Of a DNA stretch of 64,000 bases, positions 1 to 8,419 are shown piece by piece. The stretch covers positions 62,001-126,000 of the forward strand of contig NZ_JADPKT010000084.1 in assembly GCF_023074075.1 (NCBI RefSeq), read 5' to 3'. The notes under the pieces are model-generated. The model worked only from the letters and a program-made list of their open reading frames with translations, was not told the DNA's origin and ran no database searches. The stretch comes from Bradyrhizobium sp. 138 (GTDB lineage: Bacteria > Pseudomonadota > Alphaproteobacteria > Rhizobiales > Xanthobacteraceae). A program made the position numbers and the translations under genes. The number at the start of each line of letters is the position of its first letter. Position 1 is the stretch's first letter.

Positions 1-256
1 CCGCGAAGCTGGTCTCGGTGTCGGGCGTCGAGGGCACCTCGCTGTGCGTCAGCCGCGCGCAGCCCTTGGCGGCGAAATCGCTGACGAGCTGGACCTGCTT
101 CGACAGTGGCAGCATGTCCGGAAAGAGGCGCGAGCCGAGCAGGACGCTGGGGTCGATCTTCCTGGCCGCGCAATGCGCCTCGGCTTTGGTGAGCAGCCCG
201 GTCACGCTGTTCAGCATTTGCAAATAGGCGGGGACGACCGCGTCGTAGAAGGACAT
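1..256 (-). CDS. DUF1993 family protein (3' part cut by window edge)
   Basis: An open frame begins at the ATG complementary to 254-256 and runs off the left edge, giving 85 residues (MSFYDAVVPAYLQML at the start). The start, the KAEAHCAARKID segment and the GSRLFPDMLPLSKQVQ segment are those of the DUF1993 family, small four-helix proteins of the DinB/YfiT fold, usually about 170 residues, with no proven role. The C-terminal half is missing only because the window ends. An inverted repeat (269-309) sits directly upstream of the start. The family assignment is recognition from sequence; no function is claimed. Confidence 0.8.
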   Translation of the reverse strand, partial: MSFYDAVVPAYLQMLNSVTGLLTKAEAHCAARKIDPSVLLGSRLFPDMLPLSKQVQLVSDFAAKGCARLTHSEVPSTPDTETSFA

Positions 257-268
257 GTGATGCTCGCT

Positions 269-309
269 TGTGAATGGGAAATCTCAGGAGAAAACCTGAG
301 CCACTCACA
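269..309. promoter_or_regulatory. Nested inverted repeat upstream of the DUF1993 gene
   Basis: The outer arms TGTGAATGG (269-277) and CCACTCACA (301-309) pair with one mismatch. The inner arms CTCAGG (283-288) and CCTGAG (295-300) pair perfectly around a six-base A-rich loop. It lies 13 to 53 bases upstream of the DUF1993 start, so it could be an operator or a 5' UTR hairpin. No U-tract follows, so it is not a typical terminator. Confidence 0.35.
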
Positions 310-364
310 TGGGAGCCTCATGGAAAAATACAATCGCGGGGACTGCTTGTGCAGTGCGAAAATT

Positions 365-1660
365 CTACCGCGCCGTCGCCTGGGGCTGTGCCAGCGCTGT
401 GCCGCCGCGCATGCGGGCCAAGAGCTCGGCGGTCGGCCAGGAATCCGCAGGCAGGCCGTATTTGACCTGCATCGCCTTCACGGCGGCCCGGCTCTGCTGG
501 CCCAGCACGCCGTCGACCTTGCCGACATTGAAGCCGGCGCGCACCAGCAGCTGCTGCAATTCCTTGAGTTCGTTGAAAGGTAATTGCGCGACCGGCGCCG
601 GTGGCTTGCGCATCGGCGCGGCACCGGCAATGCGCGAGGCGAGATAGCCCGCGGTGGTCGAATAGATCAGCGAATTATTCCACTCGGTGTAGGCCGCGAA
701 ATTCGCATAGGCCATGAAGGCCGGCCCAAAGCGCCCCATCGGCAGCAGCACGGACGCCGGCAGATTGTCGTTCGGCAAGGGACGGCCGTCGGGATAGGTG
801 ACGCCGAGCTGCGCCCATGTCGAGCGCGGCTCCTTCACCGTGAGATCAGTCTTGTCCCACGGCAGGTTCGGCGGCACCTTGATCTCCTCCAGCCACGGCT
901 CGCCGCGCCGCCACTTCAAGCCGTTGGCGATGTAGTTCGCGGTCGAGCCGATCACGTCGGCAGGCGAGCGCAACAGGTCGCGCCGTCCGTCGCCGTCATA
1001 GTCGACAGCGTAGTTGACGTAATGCACGGGCAGGAACTGGGTCTGCCCGAGCTCGCCGGCCCAGGAGCCGATCATCTCGTCGGGATGCAGGTCGCCGCGG
1101 TCGATGATCTTCAGCGCGGCGATGGTCTCGCCCACGAACATCTCGGAGCGGCGGCAATCATAGGCGAGCGACACCAGCGATTTCAGCGTCGGCAGATTGC
1201 CCATGTTGGCGCCGAAATCGCTCTCCAGTCCCCAGAACGCGGCGATCACCGCCGGCGGCACGCCATATTCCTTCTCGGCGCGCGCGAAGGCGGCAGCGTA
1301 TTGCTTGATGTGCTGCTGGCCGTTCTGCATCCGATAGGGCGCGGCCATGCGTCCCGCGAATTCGGTGAAGAGCTGGCCGAACACGCGCTGGCCGCGGTCG
1401 CGGTTGACGATGCCCTGGTCGTAGACGAGATAGGGCGAGGTCTCCGCGATCGTCCGCTGCGACACGCCGGCAGCCACCGCCTGTTGCTTCACGTCGGCCA
1501 GGAAGCGATCGAAACTCGCGCCGTTGTGGCATGAGGCGGCGCGGGGCGAGGGCGCCTTGGGCGCTGCGGGCTTGGCGGGCGGTGGAAGCATTTGGGCGGA
1601 GGCGGAGGCGGCGCATGCGAGAAGCGCGACGGCCGCGATCAGAAATCGGGTCTGGACCAT
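365..1660 (-). CDS. Lytic murein transglycosylase, MltB type, with peptidoglycan-binding domain
   Basis: This 431-residue exported enzyme should cleave the MurNAc-GlcNAc bond of peptidoglycan non-hydrolytically in the periplasm. Residues 1-22 are a signal peptide ending ASAQ; the downstream region is Pro/Ala rich. The catalytic domain spans about 50-340; GLESDFG places the likely catalytic Glu at 146, and WAGELGQTQFLP near 195 is the second family hallmark. A PG_binding_1 domain (ELQQLLVRAGFNVGKVDGVLG) occupies about 363-415. Length and domain order match the alphaproteobacterial MltB/SltB group. It stands alone, about 120 bases from the glycosyltransferase gene on the same strand. Confidence 0.92.
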   Translation of the reverse strand: MVQTRFLIAAVALLACAASASAQMLPPPAKPAAPKAPSPRAASCHNGASFDRFLADVKQQAVAAGVSQRTIAETSPYLVYDQGIVNRDRGQRVFGQLFTEFAGRMAAPYRMQNGQQHIKQYAAAFARAEKEYGVPPAVIAAFWGLESDFGANMGNLPTLKSLVSLAYDCRRSEMFVGETIAALKIIDRGDLHPDEMIGSWAGELGQTQFLPVHYVNYAVDYDGDGRRDLLRSPADVIGSTANYIANGLKWRRGEPWLEEIKVPPNLPWDKTDLTVKEPRSTWAQLGVTYPDGRPLPNDNLPASVLLPMGRFGPAFMAYANFAAYTEWNNSLIYSTTAGYLASRIAGAAPMRKPPAPVAQLPFNELKELQQLLVRAGFNVGKVDGVLGQQSRAAVKAMQVKYGLPADSWPTAELLARMRGGTALAQPQATAR

Positions 1661-1778
1661 AGGGGTTCCGGCGGGGAGGGCAGGCGTGGATTCGCCCGAA
1701 GTTTAGGTGAAGTGATGGCCTCGGGCCATCCCTTCATGCTCTGCCAGCGCAGGAACGCAAGCGGATGTTGTGCGGGAC

Positions 1779-3719
1779 CTAGCCGAACAGCCGCATCAGC
1801 AGAGCTTTCCCGACCGGGAGCGCCCTGACGCCCTGGAAGGCGCGAACATATTCGCCGGCATAGAACGCCCTGATCGCATGCACGCGCGTATCCATGCCTT
1901 CCTCGAACCGCACGGCGAAGCCGTCCGTGGTCCGCCGCACCACGATGGCCGCGATCGGGCGGCCATAGATCCGGCATTCGATCGTGCTGCCCGGTGCCGG
2001 CGGATCAGGATCGATCAGGCGGGCGCCGGTGATGGAGATGTCGGCGAGACGCGCGAGATGCGACCTGCCGTCCTGGCGCAGCAGGACCGGTTCATTGCGA
2101 TTGAACCGCTCAGCCTTGCGCTTGCGCGGCTGCTCGATGCAGACGAAGCAGACCACGGTGAGGATGAGCGCGTTGTAGAGGCTCCAGGCCAGCGCCAGTC
2201 CGCCATACGCGATGTTCTCGCCGCGCAGATGCAGAATGAAGGCATAGGCGATGGCCGCGAGCGTGATGAAAAGTGCGCAGCCATAGATCCGCAGCAGCGG
2301 CCATTCGACGAAGCGCCTGTCGCGGTCGCCGCCTTTCGCGGTGACCTTGAACTTGTGTCCTTTCGGCTTCAGCAATCCGGTCGTCACCGCCTTGAGCACG
2401 GCGGGCGCGGCGATGAGCTGCGAGACGTCGGTCATCATCGCGAGCGAGCGACCGCGCGACAGCCACGCCATGCTGAGCCCGTTCCAGACATAGAATGGCA
2501 GAAAGACGCGCAACAGCTCGGTGAGATCGGCCCGGACCGCCTTGATGCCGAACAGCAGGAACAGCCAGGGCACCACCAGCCCCGCCACCTTCGAGGTGTA
2601 GACCGCGGACCAGCTCATGAAGGCGTCGACCAGCGAGAGCCGGTCGATGAAGGACAGCTTCGAACTCCGCGAGAGCGGTCCGCTGCGGCCGCGCACGATT
2701 TGCATCAAGCCGAGGCACCAGCGGGCGCGCTGCGTGATGTACTCCTTCAGCCCTTCCGGCGCGAGCCCGATTGTCAGGCGCTCATTGAGATAGATCGTGT
2801 TGAGGCCGTATTCCCTAAGGCGCAGCGTGACGAGATAGTCCTCGGTCACGGAATCGGTCGGAAACCCGCCGATCTGCACCAGCCCTGAATAGCGAATGAG
2901 GGACGAGGTGCCGCAGCAGAATGCGACGCCCCAGGCGTCCTTGGCCGGCAGCAGGATGTCGAAGAAGAAGCGTTGCTCGTCAGGCCAGACGTCGGTCGCG
3001 GCAAGGTTGGTCTGGATCGGGTCCGGATTGATGAAGTGCTGCGGCGTCTGCACCACGCCGACCGAAGCGTCATCCATGAGCGAGATGGTGCGTGCGAGGA
3101 AGTCGGGTCGCGGCACGAAGTCCGCATCGAGAATGGCGACGAATTCCGGCCGCTCCGGCAGCGCGCCGACGTGCTTGAGCGCGTGATTGATGTTGCCGGC
3201 CTTGGCGTGGTGGTTGTCGGGCCGCGTCAGATAATGGCAGCCGAGCTCGCCCGAAAGGCGCCGCAGCCACGGCCGCCTGCCGTCGTCGAGCACCCAGACG
3301 CGGTAATTGCCATACGCTATGCCGGTCGCGCCGATCATCGTGCGCTCGAGGATCGATCGCTCCTCGTTGTAGGTGCAGATGAAGACGTCGATCAGCGGCG
3401 CGCGCAGATCGCTGGCGCGGCCATCGATCCTCGCTGTGCCGGTGCGGTCGCGCGTCCGGCTCAGGAACAGCAGCGACAACGCGACCGCGATCAGCGAGGC
3501 CGCTTCCAGCAGCATGAAGGGATAGCCGATCACCGCATCCGCAGTCAGACGCAGCGGCGGAAGCGTCGACGTGATCCGCCAATGGAGATAACGCAGCAGC
3601 AAGGCCACCGTCACGATGGCCAGCAACGCGCGGGCCATCGTGCTGTCGCGCCGGAGCAGCGGCACGATCGCCATGAAGGCGCCGAGCGCGATCAGGCCGG
3701 GCGTCAGCGCCATCATCAC
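1779..3719 (-). CDS. Processive family-2 glycosyltransferase with C-terminal PilZ domain (BcsA/BgsA-like)
   Basis: This 646-residue inner-membrane synthase probably polymerises and exports a glucan-type polysaccharide. Membrane segments lie near 8-22, 30-45 and 68-87 and again near 375-395, 480-497 and 507-527. The catalytic domain carries LDDG (D145/D146), DAD (198-200), TED (292-294) and QRARW (330-334), the D,D,D,QxxRW set of cellulose-synthase-like enzymes. The tail holds a PilZ signature, RKAER (534-538) and DISITG (560-565), so activation by cyclic di-GMP is expected. It overlaps the HlyD-type gene upstream by four bases, resembling the bgsBA mixed-linkage glucan pair of Sinorhizobium in gene order. 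The product sugar is not readable from sequence. Confidence 0.88.
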   Translation of the reverse strand: MMMALTPGLIALGAFMAIVPLLRRDSTMARALLAIVTVALLLRYLHWRITSTLPPLRLTADAVIGYPFMLLEAASLIAVALSLLFLSRTRDRTGTARIDGRASDLRAPLIDVFICTYNEERSILERTMIGATGIAYGNYRVWVLDDGRRPWLRRLSGELGCHYLTRPDNHHAKAGNINHALKHVGALPERPEFVAILDADFVPRPDFLARTISLMDDASVGVVQTPQHFINPDPIQTNLAATDVWPDEQRFFFDILLPAKDAWGVAFCCGTSSLIRYSGLVQIGGFPTDSVTEDYLVTLRLREYGLNTIYLNERLTIGLAPEGLKEYITQRARWCLGLMQIVRGRSGPLSRSSKLSFIDRLSLVDAFMSWSAVYTSKVAGLVVPWLFLLFGIKAVRADLTELLRVFLPFYVWNGLSMAWLSRGRSLAMMTDVSQLIAAPAVLKAVTTGLLKPKGHKFKVTAKGGDRDRRFVEWPLLRIYGCALFITLAAIAYAFILHLRGENIAYGGLALAWSLYNALILTVVCFVCIEQPRKRKAERFNRNEPVLLRQDGRSHLARLADISITGARLIDPDPPAPGSTIECRIYGRPIAAIVVRRTTDGFAVRFEEGMDTRVHAIRAFYAGEYVRAFQGVRALPVGKALLMRLFG

Positions 3720-5062
3720 GGCGCGGTCTCGTGCCGGGCAAACACGACACGGCCGGTGCGTCCGACGGTGCAGGCGCGGGCCGCGGCATCGCGCGATGCC
3801 ACGGTCACGCGATAGGGCTCCTTGCTCAGTGCATCCGGATTGATGGCGAGATTGGCGGGCGCACCGGCGGCGCCGGTCAGGTTGACCACGGTGCCGGAGA
3901 TCGGATCGCCGCCGTCATTCGGCTCGAACGTGGCGCGATCGCCGAGCTGCAGGCGGTTATAGACGCTCTCGGTGACGTTGGCGGTGATGACGGCGCCGCT
4001 GCAATCGAGCACCTTGAGCAGGGGCTGGCCGGCCTGCACGTCCTCACCGGGTGAGGTCATCATCTCCCAGACAGGTCCCGTGACGGGTGTCGTGATGTTG
4101 GCTTCGGACAGATCGGCGAAGCGGACCTCCTCGACGATGATTTCGTTGGCGAGCCAGGCGATCTCGGTGTCGATGCGCGCTAGATCGGCTTCGAGGTCGC
4201 CGGCCCGCTGACGCATCTCCTCCTCGCGCTGCACCGAGCTTGGCCGGTCATTGTAACTGTCGCCGAGGAACGAGCCGTTCCGCGCCGCGGTGAGCTCGAC
4301 CTTGGCGGCGTCCAGGCGCTTGCGCGCGCCGAGCTCGGTTTGCTGTGACACGGAGAGCTCGCGCGTCAGCCGCGCCAGCTCGACGGTCGAGACATTGCCG
4401 GACTTGGCTAGCGAGGATGCGCGTTCGACGGCGGCACTGGCTTCGTCCCGCCGCGCCGCCGCCGCCTCGATCGAGGTCTGGATCTCGGCGATGCGGGCCT
4501 CGAGCTGGAGCACGCGTCCGTCACGGAACTGGGCCGCCTGCCGCGCCAGGTCCTTTTGCGCGGCCTGCGCCGAGGCGAGCTTGGCGGCAAGGCTCGGCCG
4601 CTCGTTCTCCAGGCGCGATTTCTGCCGCCGGAGATCATCGAGCCGGGTGCGATCGCCGCGCGAGTTGACGACGCGCAAGACGACGGTTCCGGCATCTAAC
4701 CTGGCCTGATCGGTCAGGCGCTGGACGGCCGAGACGCGGCCACCGATGGGTGTGCGCAACGTGACGAGGCGGGAATTCAGCACGGCCTCGACGCTCGAAT
4801 ATTCCCAGATCGCGCGCAGCGGCAGCCAGCCAAATACGGCGAGGATGGCAAGTCCGATGGCAATCTTGGCGCCGCGCCGCAGGTGCGGCCACCGACGCCC
4901 TGGTTCCGGCGCCGTCTGCACATCGGACGCGCGCTCGGGCTCGTCATGGGCGAACAGCTGCTCATGCAGCGCCTCCTGCAGGCCCTTCGCGTCAGTCTTG
5001 CTCTCGCTGGGGGAGGAGGCGGATGCGGGGTCGACAGAGGCGGCGCGTGAGCGGTCCATCAT
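3716..5062 (-). CDS. HlyD-type membrane fusion protein paired with the GT2 synthase
   Basis: This 448-residue protein has a hydrophilic N-terminus of about 60 residues, one membrane segment (KIAIGLAILAVFGWLPL), a barrel segment (TLRTPIGGRVSAV), a long Arg/Ala/Glu-rich coiled-coil hairpin and a C-terminal barrel-type region (ANITTPVTGPVWEMMTSPGE). That order is typical of HlyD/EmrA periplasmic adaptors. I chose the MMDRSR start at 5062 because AAGGTGAT sits about six bases before it; an in-frame start at 5110 is also possible. The four-base overlap with the GT2 gene implies translational coupling. The likely role is to guide the polymer across the periplasm, as proposed for BgsB and Alg44-like partners. 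Confidence 0.85.
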   Translation of the reverse strand: MMDRSRAASVDPASASSPSESKTDAKGLQEALHEQLFAHDEPERASDVQTAPEPGRRWPHLRRGAKIAIGLAILAVFGWLPLRAIWEYSSVEAVLNSRLVTLRTPIGGRVSAVQRLTDQARLDAGTVVLRVVNSRGDRTRLDDLRRQKSRLENERPSLAAKLASAQAAQKDLARQAAQFRDGRVLQLEARIAEIQTSIEAAAARRDEASAAVERASSLAKSGNVSTVELARLTRELSVSQQTELGARKRLDAAKVELTAARNGSFLGDSYNDRPSSVQREEEMRQRAGDLEADLARIDTEIAWLANEIIVEEVRFADLSEANITTPVTGPVWEMMTSPGEDVQAGQPLLKVLDCSGAVITANVTESVYNRLQLGDRATFEPNDGGDPISGTVVNLTGAAGAPANLAINPDALSKEPYRVTVASRDAAARACTVGRTGRVVFARHETAP

Positions 5063-5348
5063 GACGATCACCTTGCTGACGAGATGCCAACGGAACCGGT
5101 CAATGCACAAGAACCGTGCGACGTGCCCGGCTACCGCGGATTAAGCCGACGCTGCGCTTTCCAGGTTGCTAAGTGTCCACGTGTGTTTTTGCGTAAATCC
5201 CCGTCAAGGTTTAGCGGCGGCGGAAAGGCTGGCCGGACTGCCATGGATCTGCGGCCCGGCGACGCACGAACCTTGCGGTCGTCGGCGGCATCCATACTTC
5301 GGGGGAGCCGGCCAGAGGCTCGCCCGCGGCCGGTCCCAGGAGACGGCC

Positions 5349-6284
5349 ATGAACTATCTTCGTACCGCAATGCTGCTCGCAGGCCTGACCGCCCTGTTCA
5401 TGGGCGTCGGCTATCTGATCGGGGGCGCCTCCGGCGCCATGATCGCACTCGTCATTGCCGCGGCGACCAATCTTTTCACGTACTGGAACTCCGACCGCAT
5501 GGTGCTCTCGATGTACGGCGCCCATGAGGTCGACCGCAGAAGCGCACCGGAACTGGTCGGGCTCGTCGCCGAGCTTGCGGGCCGCGCGGCCTTGCCGATG
5601 CCGCGCGTGTTCCTGATGGATGAGCCGCAGCCCAACGCGTTCGCGACCGGACGAAACCCGGAAAATGCCGCAGTTGCCGTCACCACCGGCCTGATGAACC
5701 AGCTCAGCCGCGAGGAGCTCGCCGGCGTGATCGCGCACGAGCTCGCGCATATCAAGCATCACGACACGCTGCTGATGACCATCACCGCGACCATTGCGGG
5801 CGCGATCTCCATGCTCGCGCAGTTCGGCATGTTCTTCGGCGGCAATCGCGACAACAACAATGGTCTCGGCATCGTCGGCTCGATCCTGATGATGATCCTC
5901 GCTCCGCTCGGCGCCATGCTGGTGCAGATGGCGATCAGCCGGACCCGCGAATATGCCGCGGACAACCTCGGTGCGCGCATCGCGGGACAACCGATGTGGC
6001 TGGCCTCCGCGCTGGTGAAGATCGAGGGCGCCGCGCATCAGGTGCCGAACTATGAGGCCGAGCGAAATCCCGCGACCGCGCACATGTTCATCATCAACCC
6101 GTTGTCGGGCCACGGTGTTGACAATCTGTTCGCCACCCACCCCTCGACCCAGAACCGCATCGCCGCGCTGCGCGAGCTCGCCGCCGAGCTCGGCACGCAG
6201 GCGGCGCCGTCGGTCGGAGCCAACGAGAACTATCCGCCCCGGGGCCCGTGGGGCCGCTCGTCTTCGCGCGGCCCTTGGGGCTGA
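5349..6284 (+). CDS. htpX: Membrane zinc metalloprotease HtpX (M48B)
   Basis: This 311-residue inner-membrane protease degrades damaged membrane proteins in the heat-shock and envelope quality-control network. Two hydrophobic helices occupy residues 5-45, the zinc site HELAH is at 130-134, two more hydrophobic segments follow (145-165 and 176-197), and REYAAD supplies the third ligand, Glu201. The C-terminus is a Gly/Trp-rich tail ([13 protein letters not shown]), common in rhizobial HtpX. The start at 5349 gives the canonical [11 protein letters not shown]-terminus and is preceded by AGGAGA. It is monocistronic by spacing. A second M48 protein with a similar Gly/Trp-rich tail lies at 46064-47305. 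Confidence 0.95.
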   Translation: MNYLRTAMLLAGLTALFMGVGYLIGGASGAMIALVIAAATNLFTYWNSDRMVLSMYGAHEVDRRSAPELVGLVAELAGRAALPMPRVFLMDEPQPNAFATGRNPENAAVAVTTGLMNQLSREELAGVIAHELAHIKHHDTLLMTITATIAGAISMLAQFGMFFGGNRDNNNGLGIVGSILMMILAPLGAMLVQMAISRTREYAADNLGARIAGQPMWLASALVKIEGAAHQVPNYEAERNPATAHMFIINPLSGHGVDNLFATHPSTQNRIAALRELAAELGTQAAPSVGANENYPPRGPWGRSSSRGPWG

Positions 6285-6421
6285 CGCGAAACCGCCTGGA
6301 ATTTGCATCCCGCTTTGTGACCTGGCGCACACAGGATGGCCGGAGCCGGTGTTAACACCCCGGTGAGACCAATTCTTCGAAAGGGGATGCGTGGCCGGCC
6401 CAATGCCGACCACCGTCGAAG

Positions 6422-7063
6422 ATGACCAGAACTGCCGTACCATTGCTGATCGTCCTGTGCGTACTTGTCGGCCTGTCCACGCACATGGTCGTCAATTGCG
6501 GTGACGAGGACGATCCCGACATCTGCTCGGCCGTGATCGGCTTCTCGCCGCTGCGCGGCTCGCTGATCGCCTTTGCCTATGAGGGGCGCGGACGGATCGC
6601 GCTGCGCCATGGCGACTTCAGGCGGGCGATGGCCGATTTCGACGAGGCCATTCACCTCAATCCCAACCGTGCCTCGCTCTATCGCGAGCGCGCGCTCGCT
6701 CGTCGTCAGAACGGCGACCTCGCGCTCGCCATCGCCGACTATGACGAGGCGATCGCGCATGATCCCAAGCTCGCTGCGCCCTATCACCAGCGCGGTCTCG
6801 CGCTCGCCGCCACCGGCGATCTCGATCGCGCCATCCTGAGTTACAACACGGCGATCCGCCTCGATCCCTCGGATGCCGTGGCCCGCCTCGACCGCGGCCT
6901 GGCGTTCCTCGCCCGCGGCCAGGCCGACGACGCGCGCGCCGATTTCGAGGCGGCGCTGGCGTTGCCCGTCGGCAAGGACGGCCGCGCGCACGAGACTGCG
7001 CGCGCAAAGCTGGTCGAGCTCGCGAGCGCCGAGCCGACGCAAGTCGCCGAGCCGCGAAGGTGA
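6422..7063 (+). CDS. Membrane-anchored TPR repeat protein
   Basis: The 213-residue product has an N-terminal hydrophobic segment (residues 5-24) followed by a short Cys/Asp-rich stretch (CGDEDDPDIC). Four TPR-like helix pairs follow at about 52-82, 86-116, 120-150 and 154-182, each with the alanine, glycine and DP/NP signature positions (for example AIHLNPN, AIAHDPK and AIRLDPS). TPR arrays are protein-docking scaffolds, here probably facing the periplasm. No partner is indicated by the neighbours. The segment could be an uncleaved anchor or a signal peptide. Confidence 0.8.
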   Translation: MTRTAVPLLIVLCVLVGLSTHMVVNCGDEDDPDICSAVIGFSPLRGSLIAFAYEGRGRIALRHGDFRRAMADFDEAIHLNPNRASLYRERALARRQNGDLALAIADYDEAIAHDPKLAAPYHQRGLALAATGDLDRAILSYNTAIRLDPSDAVARLDRGLAFLARGQADDARADFEAALALPVGKDGRAHETARAKLVELASAEPTQVAEPRR

Positions 7064-7213
7064 AGGGGTCTGGAGCAGCGTTGGCCGCCTGCAGTTCCTC
7101 GCTCCGCGTCGGAGAGGGGTGGTTCGCCCTAAAGCGGCGAGACGGGGGACGGATGCGGCCGATAACCCAGTCGCGGCCGCTCGCGGCGCGCGTTTGAAAC
7201 CAATCCCCCAGAA

Positions 7214-7227
7214 TTGATTTGGATCAA
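7214..7227. promoter_or_regulatory. FNR/FixK-type box (TTGAT-N4-ATCAA)
   Basis: TTGATTTGGATCAA is a perfect dyad matching the FixK/FNR consensus, and the symmetry extends one or two bases on each side (GAATTGAT...ATCAATTC, 7211-7230). Its centre at 7220.5 would place a class II start site near 7261, just ahead of the ATG of the DUF3551 gene at 7276. In Bradyrhizobium, FixK2 boxes of this form drive microoxic genes. Binding is inferred, not shown. Confidence 0.6.
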
Positions 7228-7275
7228 TTCTGATTGCGGCCAGAGTGCAGCCGTGCGGACTTGGAGGAGGTTCCA

Positions 7276-7668
7276 ATGCGGAAATGGGCCTTAACGATTT
7301 TGACGGTCAGTATCGCCCTGACAGCAGGGCACGCCCGGGCCCAAAGATACGACCCGGCTTTTCCGGTTTGCCTGTACGTCGTTTCCTTCGGAATGACCCC
7401 ATACTATCGATGCAGCTACATGACGATGGACCAATGCAGGGCGTCGGCGAACGGTCAGATGTGCGTCCTCAATCCTTCTTACGCTGGTGCGGCGGCCAGA
7501 GAAAACAAACGGCGTCAGCATCGTCAAACCTACGCGCCACCTCAGCCGCCGGTCCACTACCGGGCCGCACCGTACAATCAATCATATGAACCGTATTATG
7601 GAGCGTCCCAAGGCTACGCGCCGGGCGAGAAGGAACGATTCCTTCAAAGTGTGAGGCGCTACATGTGA
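7276..7668 (+). CDS. DUF3551 family exported small protein
   Basis: This 130-residue protein starts with a signal peptide (residues 1-22, cleaved near GHARAQ). Its mature part has four cysteines arranged as FPVCLY, YRCSYMTMDQC and MCVLNPSY, the DUF3551 pattern found in many copies in Bradyrhizobium genomes. A basic Gln/Pro/Tyr-rich tail follows, longer than in most family members. The start is supported by GGAGGAGG about six bases upstream. Function is unknown. The FixK-type box 50-60 bases upstream suggests induction at low oxygen. Confidence 0.8.
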   Translation: MRKWALTILTVSIALTAGHARAQRYDPAFPVCLYVVSFGMTPYYRCSYMTMDQCRASANGQMCVLNPSYAGAAARENKRRQHRQTYAPPQPPVHYRAAPYNQSYEPYYGASQGYAPGEKERFLQSVRRYM

Positions 7669-7908
7669 CGTATGACGGATCGACAGCGTATTGACGCACG
7701 CATGCCAGCCCCAGGGCTGGGGTTGCCGCTTCGTACATCGCGGCCGATCCCTATCGCGGAGGACCTTCGGGAGCACGTCGCCCGGATGGCGAGATCGTAA
7801 GCGAACATTGCTGCGGTGGAGCGCGAGCCGATTACGCCGGAGACGACAAGAAAAGCCGGACGAGTTCTCCCGGATGACAAGCAGCGCCGGGAGCGGGAAG
7901 AGCAACGG
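7669..7908. other. Intergenic region with no supported feature
   Basis: These 240 bases separate the convergent DUF3551 gene and the Lys-rich protein gene. Open frames crossing it have the composition of out-of-frame coding shadows and no recognisable domain. I see no clear terminator hairpin with a U-tract. Confidence 0.4.
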
Positions 7909-8256
7909 CTACTTCGTCTTTTTCGCTTTGGTTTTCTTCGCTGCCTTCTTCTCCGGCTTTTCCTTCGCCTTCTTCTCCACCTTCACCGCAACGGGCGTGT
8001 TGGCGGCGATCCGCATCGAGCGCGCGTAGCTGTCGGCGACGTTGTCTGCGGACATCTGCAGGCGCTTGGCGGCGGCGGTGGCCTGCTCCAGGGTGGCCTT
8101 GGCCAACATCTTGAAGCGGTCGGCGGTCTCCTTGCTCTTGGCCTTGGCCGCCAGGCCGTTGAAGCGATCCCGCCGCTCCTTGGCGCGGGTCATCAGACCC
8201 GTATGCAGCTGTCTGGCCAGTTGCCGGATCACGACATCCAGGTCGGCGTCCGCCAT
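7909..8256 (-). CDS. Small helical protein with Lys/Ala-rich histone-like tail
   Basis: The 115-residue product has an acidic to neutral helical N-terminal half (MADADLDVVIRQLARQ...), then a tail from about residue 90 made almost only of Lys, Ala, Glu and Pro (KAKEKPEKKAAKKTKAKKTK). Such tails occur in histone H1-like and AlgP-like bacterial proteins and in some ribosome-associated proteins, and generally bind nucleic acids. I do not recognise the N-terminal half as a named family. Codon use is like its neighbours. It is a single gene between two convergent or unrelated units. Confidence 0.7.
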   Translation of the reverse strand: MADADLDVVIRQLARQLHTGLMTRAKERRDRFNGLAAKAKSKETADRFKMLAKATLEQATAAAKRLQMSADNVADSYARSMRIAANTPVAVKVEKKAKEKPEKKAAKKTKAKKTK

Positions 8257-8372
8257 ATTCTCTTATCCCCTTCGAAAAACGGTATTGATGCGGGCGGGAC
8301 TATGCAGATCGGACCCTGCCTTGGCAATTCCCGCCGGAGCGTCATCCGCAGCTTCCAGCTGATCAAAACTAA

Positions 8373-8399
8373 AAAAGCCGCGCATGTGGCGCGGCTTTT
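8373..8399 (-). terminator. Rho-independent terminator of the HExxH protein gene
   Basis: AAAAGCCGCGC (8373-8383) and GCGCGGCTTTT (8389-8399) form a perfect 11-bp stem with a five-base loop. Read on the minus strand it ends in a run of T after the CCGCGC stem, 20 bases beyond the stop codon of the gene ending at 8420. Confidence 0.8.
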
Positions 8400-8419
8400 G
8401 AACGTTTCAGCGGGACGCC

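Noticed and set aside
5111-5348. Upstream in-frame extension of htpX from 5166
   Set aside because: The added residues are unlike HtpX and the start at 5349 has its own ribosome binding site and matches the family N-terminus.
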